A program made the position numbers and the translations under genes. Source: Brachypodius melanocephalos (lineage: Eukaryota > Chordata > Aves > Passeriformes > Pycnonotidae). Taken from it: a stretch of DNA of 64,000 bases. The stretch is from the NCBI GenBank assembly GCA_013398615.1, contig VZSR01003807.1, positions 3,998,307 to 4,062,306 of the forward strand. Direction: 5' to 3'. Shown here piece by piece: positions 40,401-54,000 of this stretch (position 1 is the first letter of the stretch; the number at the start of each line of letters is the position of its first letter). The notes below the pieces were generated by a model that saw only the letters and a program-made list of their open reading frames with translations, ran no database searches and was not told the DNA's origin.

Positions 40401-43400
40401 CTCTCATCAAGGATGAAAGATAAGCACAAATATGCAAGCATGAACAGGGTGTAAAGTCCTGGAAATCTTTCAGTGTGCTGCTTAGTCAAAGCCTTCCTCC
40501 ATGTCACATGTGTGCATGTGCCAAAAATTGAATGGATAAATAATCTGGTGCTAATGCTACTCAGCACATCACTGAAGTTAAAGAAACACAGATGTCCCAC
40601 ACAGCCAGGGTCAATGCTCACAAGCTGAGATTCCTGCTATGGATTCCAGAATCCTCAGGTTGGTGTGGAAGCTGACAGAATGCTTCCTCCATTCTGGAGA
40701 GATACTTCAGCTGTTAACTGGTTCTACCTCCTCTGGAAGACATTTTTGCAACGTTTTTTGGTGAGCATGTTCCTGAAATGTTTGCTGGGTTGGGCCATGG
40801 AGGTGAGACTTCTAGAGAACGTCTAACTCATAGATACAAATAGGGTGCAAAAAGGTCTGCAAAGCCACTGCAGGCTGGGAACCCTGCTAATGAATGTAAA
40901 CACCGTAGGTTTTTCCTAAGTGATGCGTTTCAGAATTAGGCAAAAAAGAAGGTGCAAATGTGAGAATAAGAAAGGAAGAGATAAAAATTAACTAGGTATA
41001 GCAGAAGGAGATACATTTGAAGGTTGGAGAAAGTGAAAAAGAGAGCTTGACCATTTTAGTTTATGCAATATTTGAAAGGTGACTTGAAGTGTAAAACCAT
41101 CTCCACAGGAAGACATCCCTGCCAGAGTCTACAGGGTGAAAGAGAAGCAAGATGCCAAAACATAAAAATTAAATGAGAATTAAAAGCACACTTCCCCCCC
41201 ACCCACCGGTAAGACACTGTCACAAAACTAACAATGGGTTTGTGGCAGAACTTTAATCCCTTGATCTTTTGGGTGCATTGCTTTTTCAAGACTTGCTTTA
41301 GTCAAATATAAGCCAGACTTGGCCTCAGGTTACAGGCCTTAAAACAATAGTGCCAGGATGACATTGTGTAAGGCAGATTAGATAAATCTGTGTTTTTTCC
41401 CTGGTCTTAAACTAACTACTACAAAACCCTAAGCTCTACCTAAAAAAAAAGCCACATTCAAGACACACATACAAGATCACAGACATTCCTAGAAAGTTTT
41501 GTAATCAGAATTTAAATCTTTCAGCTTGCACATGGTCTCATGTGAATAGCAATGAATAAATAATTAAAGCCAAAAGCTATGGCTGTACATAATTTCAGGA
41601 GTAGATATGCACTACTATTATTTTGAAGAAATATCTTAGCCCCTATTTACCTGCATCTACCCAGCACAGCATTGAGGAGTAAGGATCAAATGTCAGTCCA
41701 TTTGGTAACCCAAGATCATCTTTAACGAGAATTCTTCTGTTTGTGCCATCCATGTATGAAGTTTCAATTTTAGGAGCTTCTCTGTTCCAGTCAGTCCAGT
41801 ACAAGTTTCTGAGGAAGTAGAAAAAGACTAGAGTTAAGACAAGGACTAATCTCAAAAGATTGTTGCAAGTAAGAAAATGCTAAGTACACAAAAGTAACAC
41901 ACAGCCCCTAAACAATTTCAATAAATGAGAAGGGCCATATTACAGTTTGATATAGAAGTCAAAAATGTGTAGTAAAAATGTAGCAAGTATACTTCCATTA
42001 AAAACAAAAGGAGCAAGCTCAGACATAAGAAGAAATACTTTCCTCCTGTTCTTTAGCTTATGATCAAAATGCCAGCCAAAAAGACTCCTATTGCAACAGT
42101 TCTGAGGGCCATTCAAAATGTACATCTACATTTCGAGTTCTTCCATCTCACTTCCCATCATGTCTGCTCAGGCTAAAGCAAGAGTATTTGGCACACATTT
42201 GGGACCCACTTGAAACAATATTTTTCTTTTCAGTGTACCAAGTAAGCAACACACAATGGAATCAGAGTAGTTTATCCTCAGCAGAGATCCCCAGAGAGGG
42301 CTGTTAACTCTCTGATGTTTTACTATTAATAGCCATTTTCTAGTGGTAAGGGTTTTTTTCCCTTGGATGCATATTCTCTGAGAATATGATGAGAATATGG
42401 ATGGCCCTCAATGGCACCTTTGTTGTTTACTCCTTAACACAGACACAATTTACTGTAAGAGGGAAGTCCATGATGCTTGACCTGAACCCTGAGCCCTACT
42501 CCATCCGTGGGGTTCTGCATGGAACACAGGTCTCTCTCCTCAGTCCGTTAAATAATCAGATAAATAAAATCAAGCTTTGCCCGTGTTTCTTGACAACACA
42601 ACCATACCCTCTCACAGGATCCACCACAATTGCTCTGGGGTTCACCAAACCAGTGTCAAAAAGGATGCGACGCTGGCGTCCGTCCAGCCTGGCCACTTCT
42701 ATTCTGTCCAGCTGAGAGTCAGTCCAGAAGATGTTGCGACCTAGATGATCTACAGCTATCCCTTCAGGGCTTCCCAAGTCTGCAGGAGAACAGAGAAAAA
42801 CATTCCTAGGCATTATTATTATTCCAAATACACTGTGTCAGCCTCATAAGGATAACCTTTAACAGAGGTAAGTTTTCTTCAGTGTTCTGGCTCTGGTCCA
42901 ACAAAAGCTATTTTATGTCAATTGGAAGAGGAACATGCATTTTATCTCAAAGTTTAAGTACACAAAACTCTCATAAAGACATAAAATGAAAAGTTCCATA
43001 CAGAGCAAACTCATCACATATAGAAACTGTACTTGGAGGAGAAAACATAGAAAGGGTTGATAACTGAGAAAGGAACAGCACATAGTGTCAAAATCTTATT
43101 CTACCATCCTTGGAAGGCCATAAAATGGATTTTATAACCCCTAATATTTCTCCTTCTTTAGTACTGGCATACACGGCACCCCTCTAAAAACTGAATTTAT
43201 TATAAGTTTACCTGATGCAACAATTAAACAAAATCAAATTCTAAAGACTAGAGAAAAATGACACTAACTAACTGATGCAATCTAGATCCAGTTCTTTGTT
43301 TTTGCAGAGTTATTCTTTTTGGAACACATTTTAGAACTGTATGCACACAGTTTTTCTTGGACAGTTAGTTGTTCCAAAAGCAACAGGAAATAGCAGATAA

Positions 43401-46400
43401 TGACCTTACTGCTCTAGCATTAGTAATTTCTAACTTAGATGCAGAAAAAATTTATAGAGCTTAATTCAGTTGCTATGAGAAACTGCTGTTTTTTTCAAGG
43501 TTCCATTGAAAAAGAGCAGGCAGACCATGTGGAATTGAAGAAGCCAAAGAAAAATTTAAAAAATATTCATTCAATTTCTGTTCCAAAAGAAAACGAAAGA
43601 ATTGTACATGGTCACTCCCCGAAAGAGGTGAAGTGACCCTTTATACCAGGCAGCTGTTGAAAAAAAGCACTTTTCAAATGCTGATCCACGCACCAAATGA
43701 ATTGTGGCCTGTTAGCCTTCTTTTAATTCTTAAGTTTATTCACCAACAGCCATTAAATAAACATTATGTGACAGGAGCAACCTTTCTGGAGAAAAGGCAT
43801 TTGGCCCAGGACTTTGGGTAGGGCTCTCTAGACTTTGCTACTGTGATGTTGCTGTGAATCACAGTTGCACAATAGTTCAAGCATCCTCTGCTCTCCCACT
43901 CAAGTAGATTGCACTTACCACTTTATCTGCATACGTGACATTTTAGATTTATATTAATTGGTGAAGAGGTGGAAAGAAACAAACAAGATGTATCCCATTA
44001 CTTCTGACTCACAGCTCACAGCCAGGGGGAGGGATGGTGGGCAAGAAATTAAATGCTAATCAGGTATTTCTTTATTCCTCCTGAGGAGTCTTGGCCACAT
44101 TTTGACTCAGTTATACTGACTTCACATTGCTCCTTTATTTTTCTAAGTGCTTCTGTGGAGCTAAATCTGTCAGCTGCACGAAACCACCTCACCACATATA
44201 CTTCAGACCCTCTAGTGTTCCTGGCTCTTTCCTTGCTAATGGCAGAGTGTGCTGAGGGTGGCCTCATTTTGGGGTGATGGTGGCAGCAGTCCCCAGTCTC
44301 TGGGATCAGAAGATTACTGACTAAATGGTATTGGAGGAGCTCCCAGATTCTTTTTGGAAACAGAAGACAGTAGCAGGCAAAAGGTTTGCTGTCACTGATT
44401 CCTAGGAGCCCTTGCTCCCTTACTAGTTTCTTTGTTTCAATTTCCTTACATCAGCTATATGTTAGGAGATTTACAGAAGTCATAAGTAAATGTCCCTTCT
44501 GTGTGGTTGATAATGAGCCAGGAAAAGCTATGCCCCATGGAGGGAGGGGTGAGAGAATATTTAAAGGCTTCATTTATCACCAGTCTTTTCAGAGGCACAA
44601 ATATGTTCCTGCTACACTGTCATCAAGCCTGATACAGTCCCAGGCTCTGTCCCTGAGGGCAGGTTTGTACAGACATGCACAGCTGAGAGGACTTTGAGCA
44701 ATTACCACAGAGGAAAGATCTCCTTCCTAACCTGCTGCCACAGCTGCAGAGCTGAGAGGGCCTCCACAGCCTATACAGCTGCAGGGATAAAGGAGAACTG
44801 GATGGGGCTCCACAATTAAACAGTGTTTCTGCAGAGCAGCACAACTTGGATTACAAGATCTTAAAAAAAAAAAAATCAAAAATGTAGTACATTCCACAAA
44901 AATACGCATGAACTGAGGAAAGCAGCTGGAGCTCACAGGAGGAAGAAAGCAAAGATCAAAACAGAAAAACATTCTCATGAGTCTTCTGAAGGGGAGGTAT
45001 TTTCCTATTTCATGAAATTTGAAAGTTTCAGTTTTGGCCCACATAGAAGATATCCATTTGAATGCTGAATATTTAATAATATTTTGATCTGTATCCTTAT
45101 TGAAATGCCCATTAACATACTAAAAGTAAAGTGCAACATCCCTCACAGCCTCTTCAGGAAAAGCATTCACATCCTATGCAACCAACAGAAAACAGAATTA
45201 ATGAGAAAGCTTCATACATGCAATATTTTTTTATAACAGATAAAACTCATGAGGTTTCCATGTGGCATTGAAGCATCTTGAATTACCTTAAATAATCAAT
45301 CAAATTTAGCTGAAAGCCTTCACAAATAATTTTGCAACATTTTATACATTGCAAGAATTTTAATGCCTACACACACTCTCATTAGACAGACATTCATATA
45401 TCCATATAAAGTTTTTAGCAATAGTAATTTCCCCCATTTTCAAAAGTGCAGATTCTGAAAAAAAATTCATTAATAGTGCAAAGTGAAAATTTGCAGAGCT
45501 TCTAAGTTGCACAAGCAAGCACAGGACTGAACTGCAGGTTAGAGTCTTTTTGATATTAAACACATTGGGATGGAAAAAGAAGCCTTACAAAATATCTCAG
45601 CCATCAAGTGGTTAGAAATTTCTTCATAGAAATACAAAGCTCCATAACTGCTGGAATTGTTAGTGATGGCCTTAAGCTCTCCCTTTTTCCTTCCTAGGAC
45701 AATGCTAGGATCCAAACCACCTCCATCTATCTGCTGTCCCTAAGAGCCTGAATGGAGTCTCACAAAGCGGCTATTCCAAAGTCCAGGGAATGATTCTCTA
45801 CACATCCAAAGAAAACTAAACCAAATTTATTGTAGAGTTTTATAACAGGCTGATAATTTTTAAAAAATAATTTCATAAGTTTTTGTAAAATATCTGCAAA
45901 GGATTCAAAGCACAGGTGACCTCTTCCAGTATCTTGACTTCACAGGTGTTCTAGGATCTTCAGGACACTAGCATTTAAAATGTGCCCCCAGCTACTTTTG
46001 CTGTTGTTTTTTTTCAATGACACCTCCCCCAACCATTCACTTTGTTCTCTAAACCTGTCCTTCCCCTTAGCCCTTTCCACTCATTAAAAGGATTTAACAT
46101 CCAAGATGCATGGGCTTGCACTTAACCCTTCTAATGAAAATTAACATGGACTGCAGTGAGCAGCAGCCTTGAATATAAGAATAAGATACAAACTGGATAA
46201 GTTCTAACTCCCCAATACCCTCTAGTCTAATTGTCAAATCCTTGAACAACTACAAAAGGTAAAAACCAAACAAGGTGGCTCTACAAGTTGAGTGGCAGGC
46301 ATGGGAAAATCAGAGCTGAAATGGTTTCTAACAACTTTTCAGCTGTTTGATCCCCAAGCCAAGGAAGAGACAGCAGGAGTTTTCTTCAGCCTCCATGCTC

Positions 46401-48008
46401 ACCAGTCCTTTCTCAGCAGAGCAGGCAGCTGACAGACAGAGTACAGGAGAGAGAAAAAAAATTCTATATGTAACAAAATGTCAGCTATCCAGCACCTACC
46501 TTGCTTGGCAGAACAAAAATCAAAGACACCCTCTGATGGTATTCCATGTTAATACATAAACACAACTCTTAGTCAGCTCAGGCAACACCTAAGAAGTACA
46601 TATTACTAAATTCAAGTCCAATACCATTCCTAGAGAGTAGCAAGAGGAAGAATTTTGTGCTGTTACCTGTTTTGATTATGGTTGTTGGCTCCCCACCATG
46701 CAGGCTGGCCCTGCTGATTGAAGGGCCGCTGATGTCTGTCCAATAAACAATCTTGTCCACACAGTCATAAGCAACTCCAATAACAACTTTATCCTGTTGG
46801 ACAACAGGCAAGTTAGATCAGCTTAGGATAAACAACAGTTACTCATCAGCAGCATTAACTTATGCTTTTAAGTCTCAAGCCTGAGGAAAGAAAATTCTTG
46901 AGGACAGGTGGGAAATGGGGAGAAGAGGCCAAGAAAAATCACTGGGTAACAGTCATTGTCAAATATCTAAGAAAAATACTGCCGGTTAAAAGTCCCTTTT
47001 AACTAGTAGACATCATTCAGTATTATTTCAAAGAAGCATTGGAGATGCTGAACTGAACAGTTTGTCTGACTTCTACAGCTTCACCTGTAAAGCTACACCA
47101 TCTATAGAAAGTTCATGATGACATTGTACTATGTCAGGCCTTCATGTACATTTTTCCTCTCATTCTTTCCCTTAAAGGGAGAATAATGACTTCTATCAAA
47201 TCTGACTTGCACTGAAATCCAAGCCATGAATTACGGCTGCATTTCCTATGTAGCATCATTTGACTCTAAAAAAGTTCTAGCAAAGTAATGTTCTAAAATA
47301 AAAGTTAGCTTAAACAAATACTACATTAATCATTCTGGTAGAAAGAATATTCTCAGCAACAAGAAACATTTAGATGCAATTTTTCAGGCAGAAAGAAGAT
47401 AGGACTAAAGTTTGAGTTTAGAGTTCAAACTCCCTCCTCCAGGCAAATCAAAGAGACTATTGGGTAAAGCAAACAGTTGTACATGGATTCCCAAGTCTGT
47501 CACTGTTCTTGCTTTTGCAACATAACTTCTTAGAAAGATTTTCCAAATCCGTGACTCAAAACAGATGCACTTATTCATCACTGTGCATTAGTTCTGTGGG
47601 TGGCAGAACAACCTAAACACCTCTGGTACCACTTCGCAAATACACAACACAGACAATACGAAGTCAACAATGCTAGCAGAAACTGAAAATTTCCTTTTAA
47701 TTGAGAGTTTCAAGAAAGAATTGCATCTTAATCTCTTGGAAATGCTTTCCTCAAGATACTTCTAATTAATTAAGTAAAGTTAGATCAAGTAAATAATGAG
47801 ACTAGGTGACAAATATTCAGAATCATGTCACCTTCAGCCTTATTACACCATTTTTTATACAGCATTTTACTTTTTTTTATGTTATTGCAGCAGCGCTTTA
47901 CATAAGGGACAAAACCTTGATTTTGCCCTTACATCACTAAAATTTATAGTGCTATTTAACAAAATGAATCTGTGTAATTTAGCCAGTATTTGATTTACTA
48001 ACTACTCA

Positions 48009-48067
<59 letters not shown>

Positions 48068-51000
48068 GATGTATGTATAAAACCAGATCAGCATGCTACT
48101 TGATATTGCCATCTATTATAAATAAAGTGACACTGTAATGAAAAGAGGAATCCTGTTTGCCTTGGGCAAAACAAATGAACATGATACAACTGCCAGTGAA
48201 AAGGGCTGGCATGTGACACAGGTGGTAGAAAAGAGAGGTTCTCAGCATCAGCAATTCATTTTCTAGGAAAAAGGGTTCTCAAGACAGTAATAAAAAGCAT
48301 GGGAAAAAGGTCTACCACCCACTGGGCTTACATATGGGGAAGGAAGCAAAAAAAAGAAGAAAGAAAAATATATGGGTAGCCAAGAAGCAGAGACAACTGA
48401 TTGAAAAAAAACCCAGGAATAGATTAAGACTTAGGAAAAATCTTTGAGGGAGTAGGAATGGAAAAAAGGGCCTCTCCTCCTACTGCTATTGTAGCTCTCC
48501 TAAACTTTCACACCAGAGTCAGAAAGTCAATAGAAGTGTGACTACAAAATATTTTGTATGAAGAGCTGCTGGAGGCATGCGAGATTAGATTTTTGTCTTG
48601 TGATCTATTGTGAGCCATTCTTTAAAAGGAAATAATTATTTTCTCTATATCTTAGGTTTAATATTTTTGACTAGTCAGGTCAGGAATTTTCAGTAACAAA
48701 TTGATGAGATACTGAAATTTTAATGAAGAGTAAAAATTGTGTTTTCAACTTAAATTATCAAGGTATGTAAACAAACAGTAGCTTTCATCTTTGTCAGGAA
48801 TCTTCTAAAAAACATGGACTTAGTATAGTAAGTTACTTACTGGAATGTGCAAGAGGGCTTTTGCACCGTTTTTCCTCATACTGTTTCCCTCTAGTGGAAC
48901 ATGTTCAATTTTACCACTTTGGGCAAAAAGCAAGTGTGTTCCTGGCGGCAGAGGTACCATGTCTGGTCGAACAGAGGGCCCGATGACAACAGGAGGAGCG
49001 GCTGTGCTCAGACCTGGTTAATAGAGAAGGAAACAGATGGGGAAAAAATTAGCTTGTACAGCACAACAAGGCTCCTTATTATTTTCAGAGATGCAATTAC
49101 AGTCAGACTTCTTAGAAGGAAACAGCCCTATAAGCAGACATTAAAAACTATAATCAGATGCAGAAAGCTTCTGAAATTTTCCCCTTGGCTGACAGAGAAG
49201 GAGCAATTGACATAATAAGTCTTTTCATGTTTGGCTCTGTAACTGCTCTTTGCTTCAAATGTTTAAAAAACCGATCTTATTTTGCAGCTCAAGTGAGGAA
49301 GACGTAGGAAGGAACATCCTTCATTTCCTGAGGCAAGTCAGCTATTACAGCTCCCAGAGGGCAGAGACTATCCGGGCCTCTCACCATTCCAAGGCCAGGA
49401 AGAAGCCAGAAAACCTTACTCAGAAGCTTACCACAGCTGTTCAGATGCCCTGGCTGAAGGAAAAGTGTGTGTTGGGGGCATGAGACATACCACCACTGGG
49501 ACAGCAGAAATCTGCATTGCTCCAAGTCAGTGCTGTATCTTAGGGAAGGACTAAGCCCCACATTTGGGAGACAGTGCTCTCAGATGAAGAGAGACGCACA
49601 AGAAACAACCCCTTCAGCCACTTACATGGTGGTCGAACTCCTGGACCGCTCCTGGTGCCATCAATCTCATTTCCATCTCTATCCACACACCAACAATATC
49701 CACTGCCAGCATGGCACTGAGTAGGAAGGTAATTCCCATGCTCATCACACTGGGGAATGAAGTGACCAACTCTTACATCCCTTGGGAAGAAGGCACCTCC
49801 ACTGCCAAGAGCTACTTCGCGTTCACGCTGGCATTTGGTCTTTTCTACATCTGGGGGAAAAAAAACAACAGAACAAAACAAGCCCCAGTGAATATTTCTG
49901 TTTTAGCTAATAACTACCATCTATTAACAGTTAACATACGCTGATGACCTATAAACAAGAATTCTTACCTCTAGCGGAACATGACACTGTTACAATGTGA
50001 CTTCAGAACAGCTTCAAGGAGTCTGCCCTACGTAAATGTGACACATTTGCCTTAAACTTGTTTTATCTTTCACTGCCTAGTTTAATAGAAAACAAACAGG
50101 TCCCCTGCATCTTCCTTCACTGAAGGGTCATAAACAGAAGCTGGAAAGCATGGCTGTTCTGCTTGAAGCACATGAGCAAGAACACTCTGTCTGACTTTTG
50201 ACCCCAATGTCTATTCATTGGCAATTATCCATAGGCCTTAAAATGTGACTAATTAGACAGACCCTACAGCAGCTGAAGGTTTTTTTGTAACACTAAAAGT
50301 CGAGATTTCCTTCAAAGCCACAAGAGAAAACCACAACACAAGGCAGATGCCAAATTCCCTACAGATTTTAGGAAGTGAAACAATTCATTGCTATGATATA
50401 TATTAGGTTTTTAAAATTCAGTTATGAATTTCGAGCATTCATTTGATTCTTCTGGATTTAAGAAAGGAATTGCAGGGACCAATGGATTGTCTACTCCCTG
50501 GTGAAGCACAGAGAAAGATACCATACACATTGGCTACACCACATGCATATTTATTACTGCAGACACTACAGAGGAAAAACTTCAGATGTCAGATCAGGAT
50601 ATTCAAGGATCTAGCTCTCTATGTTTCAATTTTACAAAATAGTCTGAACTAAAATTTACACCTTCTTATTATCTGTGATGCAGTAGGGAAAGTCATCTGG
50701 ATCAATATATCTTCCAGAAGACAAACAACATAAGGAAATTAAAAGAATACAATAAAAATAATGTATTTCCTCCTCCAGACAAAGAAATCTGGCTTGGTTT
50801 TACCAAACACTTGAGATCCCTGGGAGAGAAATACGTAATTACGGGAGAGTATCCTTTCCCTGTCAATGATTTCTGCAGACATTTAGAAATACTTAGCACA
50901 GACTGTCTGCTGAAGAGTCTTTAACATTACACTTCCATTTATTACTTTCCTTGTTTTCACAATGCCTGATAGACAGGATTAGTTTTGTGTGTGGCTCAGA

Positions 51001-54000
51001 TTAGACTGACCCCAGCTGAGCAAAAAGCTAATCCCATGCATCTACAGACTGTTGTGGTGTAAATCTATGTTCTGAAAAAAAGCTGGGAGGTTTTTATTAA
51101 TACTTAAACTAGTTATGCAAGCAAAAGCTTTGGACAAGTTTCATGCACCTGGACATAATTAGAGAAATACAAATGACTGGAGAACAGCTCACTGAACAAC
51201 TGAAATATTTGGCATCGCTTTTAATGTGGGTGGTGGAGAGCCTTGAATCAACCTACAAAACCAGGCCCTGTGGGAAAGCCTCCACTATCTGCCTCAGATT
51301 TTGTTTTCATGTATTCAGTGTTCTATGCAGTAAGCAAGTAAAAGAAATGTTGATTCCAGTAAACAGATGGTTTTGCCACAGGTTTTTTTATTCTAAACTC
51401 TCACTACAGGCACTGTTCACAGGAGAAAGCAAGGGGAACACAGAGTATTGGTAAACTACCCCCTAGGCATATTTTTGTCCAGTGCAGAAAAAAAATCATA
51501 ATTGCATTCCTATCAGCTTTGAAAAACACTATTAACTCCTCCTCAATAGGATATAAAAACAAAGGCAGAAATTGATCCTTTTCTTCCTTGCATAGGAAAC
51601 TAAGAAATAGGCTATATACTATTTTTAAACCAATTTTTAAATCAATATTCTGTATGGATTACGGAAATGAGGGTATATCCACTCCAGATAGGACCCGGTG
51701 GTTACACATAAAATACATTAGTGTTTTTGTTGACTTGAAATATTAATATTTGTTCTAATTTCAAGACAATGTTCATACTAATATCTGCAGATTTTACTCA
51801 GGAATTCTGATCATATTTTTAAAGAGAACTCATCTTGTGGTGATCAAGACCAATCTCACAAACGGTCTACTTATGCACTTAACAATACGAAAGTCAAGAG
51901 ACTTGTCAAAACAAAACAGTTTTCAAAATTAGTATTGAATTTCTAGAAGGCAGAGGATATGATTGGTTCTTTTTAAAAAACCCCATCAGTGCTGAATTTT
52001 TACTTGCATAAAAATATTTGCATCAAGGAGAAGGTGCTCTGATTTTGCAAGTTTTAAATTGCATTAATCAACTCTCTGAAATTAATCTAGCTATGACAGA
52101 GCTTGAACGATGAGGTTGACACAACAAATTAAGAACATTTCCTGCCTTGATGAGCTAACAGTACAAGCTAGACAAAGTGGGTAACAAGAAAGGGCACATA
52201 TTTAGGTAGGACAAGGGATACTTTGTAAGGCAGCAGCCAGACACAAACCTAAGAGCCAGTAAATTTCCTTCACTACAGCAGCCTAAATTTGGTTTCTTAG
52301 TGAGACTGCCTTTAACATAAATATTGTAGTATTTCATCCAGTCAAGACTCTTCAAATATACAGAAGAACTGGCATTTAGGAGAGTTCTCTGATTTTGTGA
52401 TTGGCATGAAGAAAAAGTCCATTAAATACAACTGGCAGTGCCAAGAGCAAATAACACCAATCTGGTGTAATGGTGCTGTTACATCTAATACAGCACCTAA
52501 TTGTCGCAAATGGAAAACAAGCCATGCCTGTTTCAAGGCCTCATATACAGGGATAACTAGCTCTGATTTTCAGGAGATTCTTACCATTCTTGAAACCCAC
52601 ATTTGAAAGGCAAAGCAAATGATCATGTCAATGATGATAAAAATGGTATACACCAGGATTAGTTCACTCTGCCAGAGATGAAAAAACCAGTAAAAGCAGG
52701 ACCTAGGTAATTGCTGGTGATAAAAAAGGAGAGTTGATATCAGCTTTTCATTAACAGCAGGATCAAGTTACAGTATTTTTCAGTGTATGCATTTAAACAT
52801 TACCAACCAGCATTTGCTGTAAAATTAAGTAAAACCCCATCCTCACTTGGTTTTTGTGCAGTTGATGCTCGATTGCTGAAGGTAATACACTGATCTAATA
52901 GCTTTGTGTTTTCCTATGGAGCACTACTTATGCCCATAGGACTGTATCATTTTTGAAACTAAGCACTTAAATTGGGAAATAATTAAAAACTGAAAGAAAT
53001 AATCTGAGTCAGAAGTCAAAGGTCATTAAGTAGCAGTATCTTTAGTCAATTCCCAGATTACCATAATCCTGCTTTTAAATTTCCATATTAAGAAGTTTAA
53101 TTCCACCATTTGGATTCCAGAGAAAGATATACAACCATAGGTTGCATCATTTGTGGAAGTGAAACAGGCCACATGAGAAGGACAGGATGTAAATGTAAAG
53201 TCACACTTCTTGGAATAAACTGCGTAGACAAGCCTCTAAAGATAGACTGATCTCTGAAATCACAAAAAAGCAGATCACAGCTCAGTGCTGTAGAGATTGT
53301 GGAGGGTATAAAAAAGAATTCAGCATATACAGAGGAAATATACAGACATAGAGAAGAGTATGAGGCTGGGGTGATGGTTCAAGAAATACTGCATCCAGCT
53401 CTGGCAACCACAGTTCAAAAGAACAGTGAGAAATGGAGTGAGTATACAGAAAAACGCTCCTAAGATAGCTGTAGAGCAGAACAGAGCACAAAGGTGCAAT
53501 GAAGAATTTGTGTCCCGTGGGACACAGTACGAGTCAGAATAGACACACAGAATGCTGCACCCTGAACTTCAGCTAAATGTATCTTTCTTCAGAACAATCA
53601 ACTTATATTTGATGAGTATTAAGCTTTTTTTTTTTTTTCAGTTGATTAATGAATTGCCAGTAGCAATCTGATTCTAAAAGTCACTGAAATAGATTATGGA
53701 ATTTGCAAAAATGAAAATGGAAGTATCATGAATATGGAAAGATGAGATGAAAAATATACACGTACACATTTCTCACATGTGTGAAGAAAGAAACAGAATG
53801 GAGTAAAAACCAAACTAAAGCCATATACAAATATTCAAGGTATTTTTTAGTCAGAGAATTGTTCTTGTAGCAGCAATGTAGAAAATTATTTGTGGAATGT
53901 TCTTTAAAAAGATAGAAGCTGAGTAAAAGGATGAGAGACTGAGATGTATGGACTTCTCTTATTCAAAGACTTATGCTGACATTTTTAATTGTTGTCCTCA

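Noticed and set aside
16657..43280. Shared 16-mer TAACTAACTGATGCAA at 16657-16672 and 43265-43280
   Set aside because: About one such match is expected by chance in a window this size, and flanks do not match.
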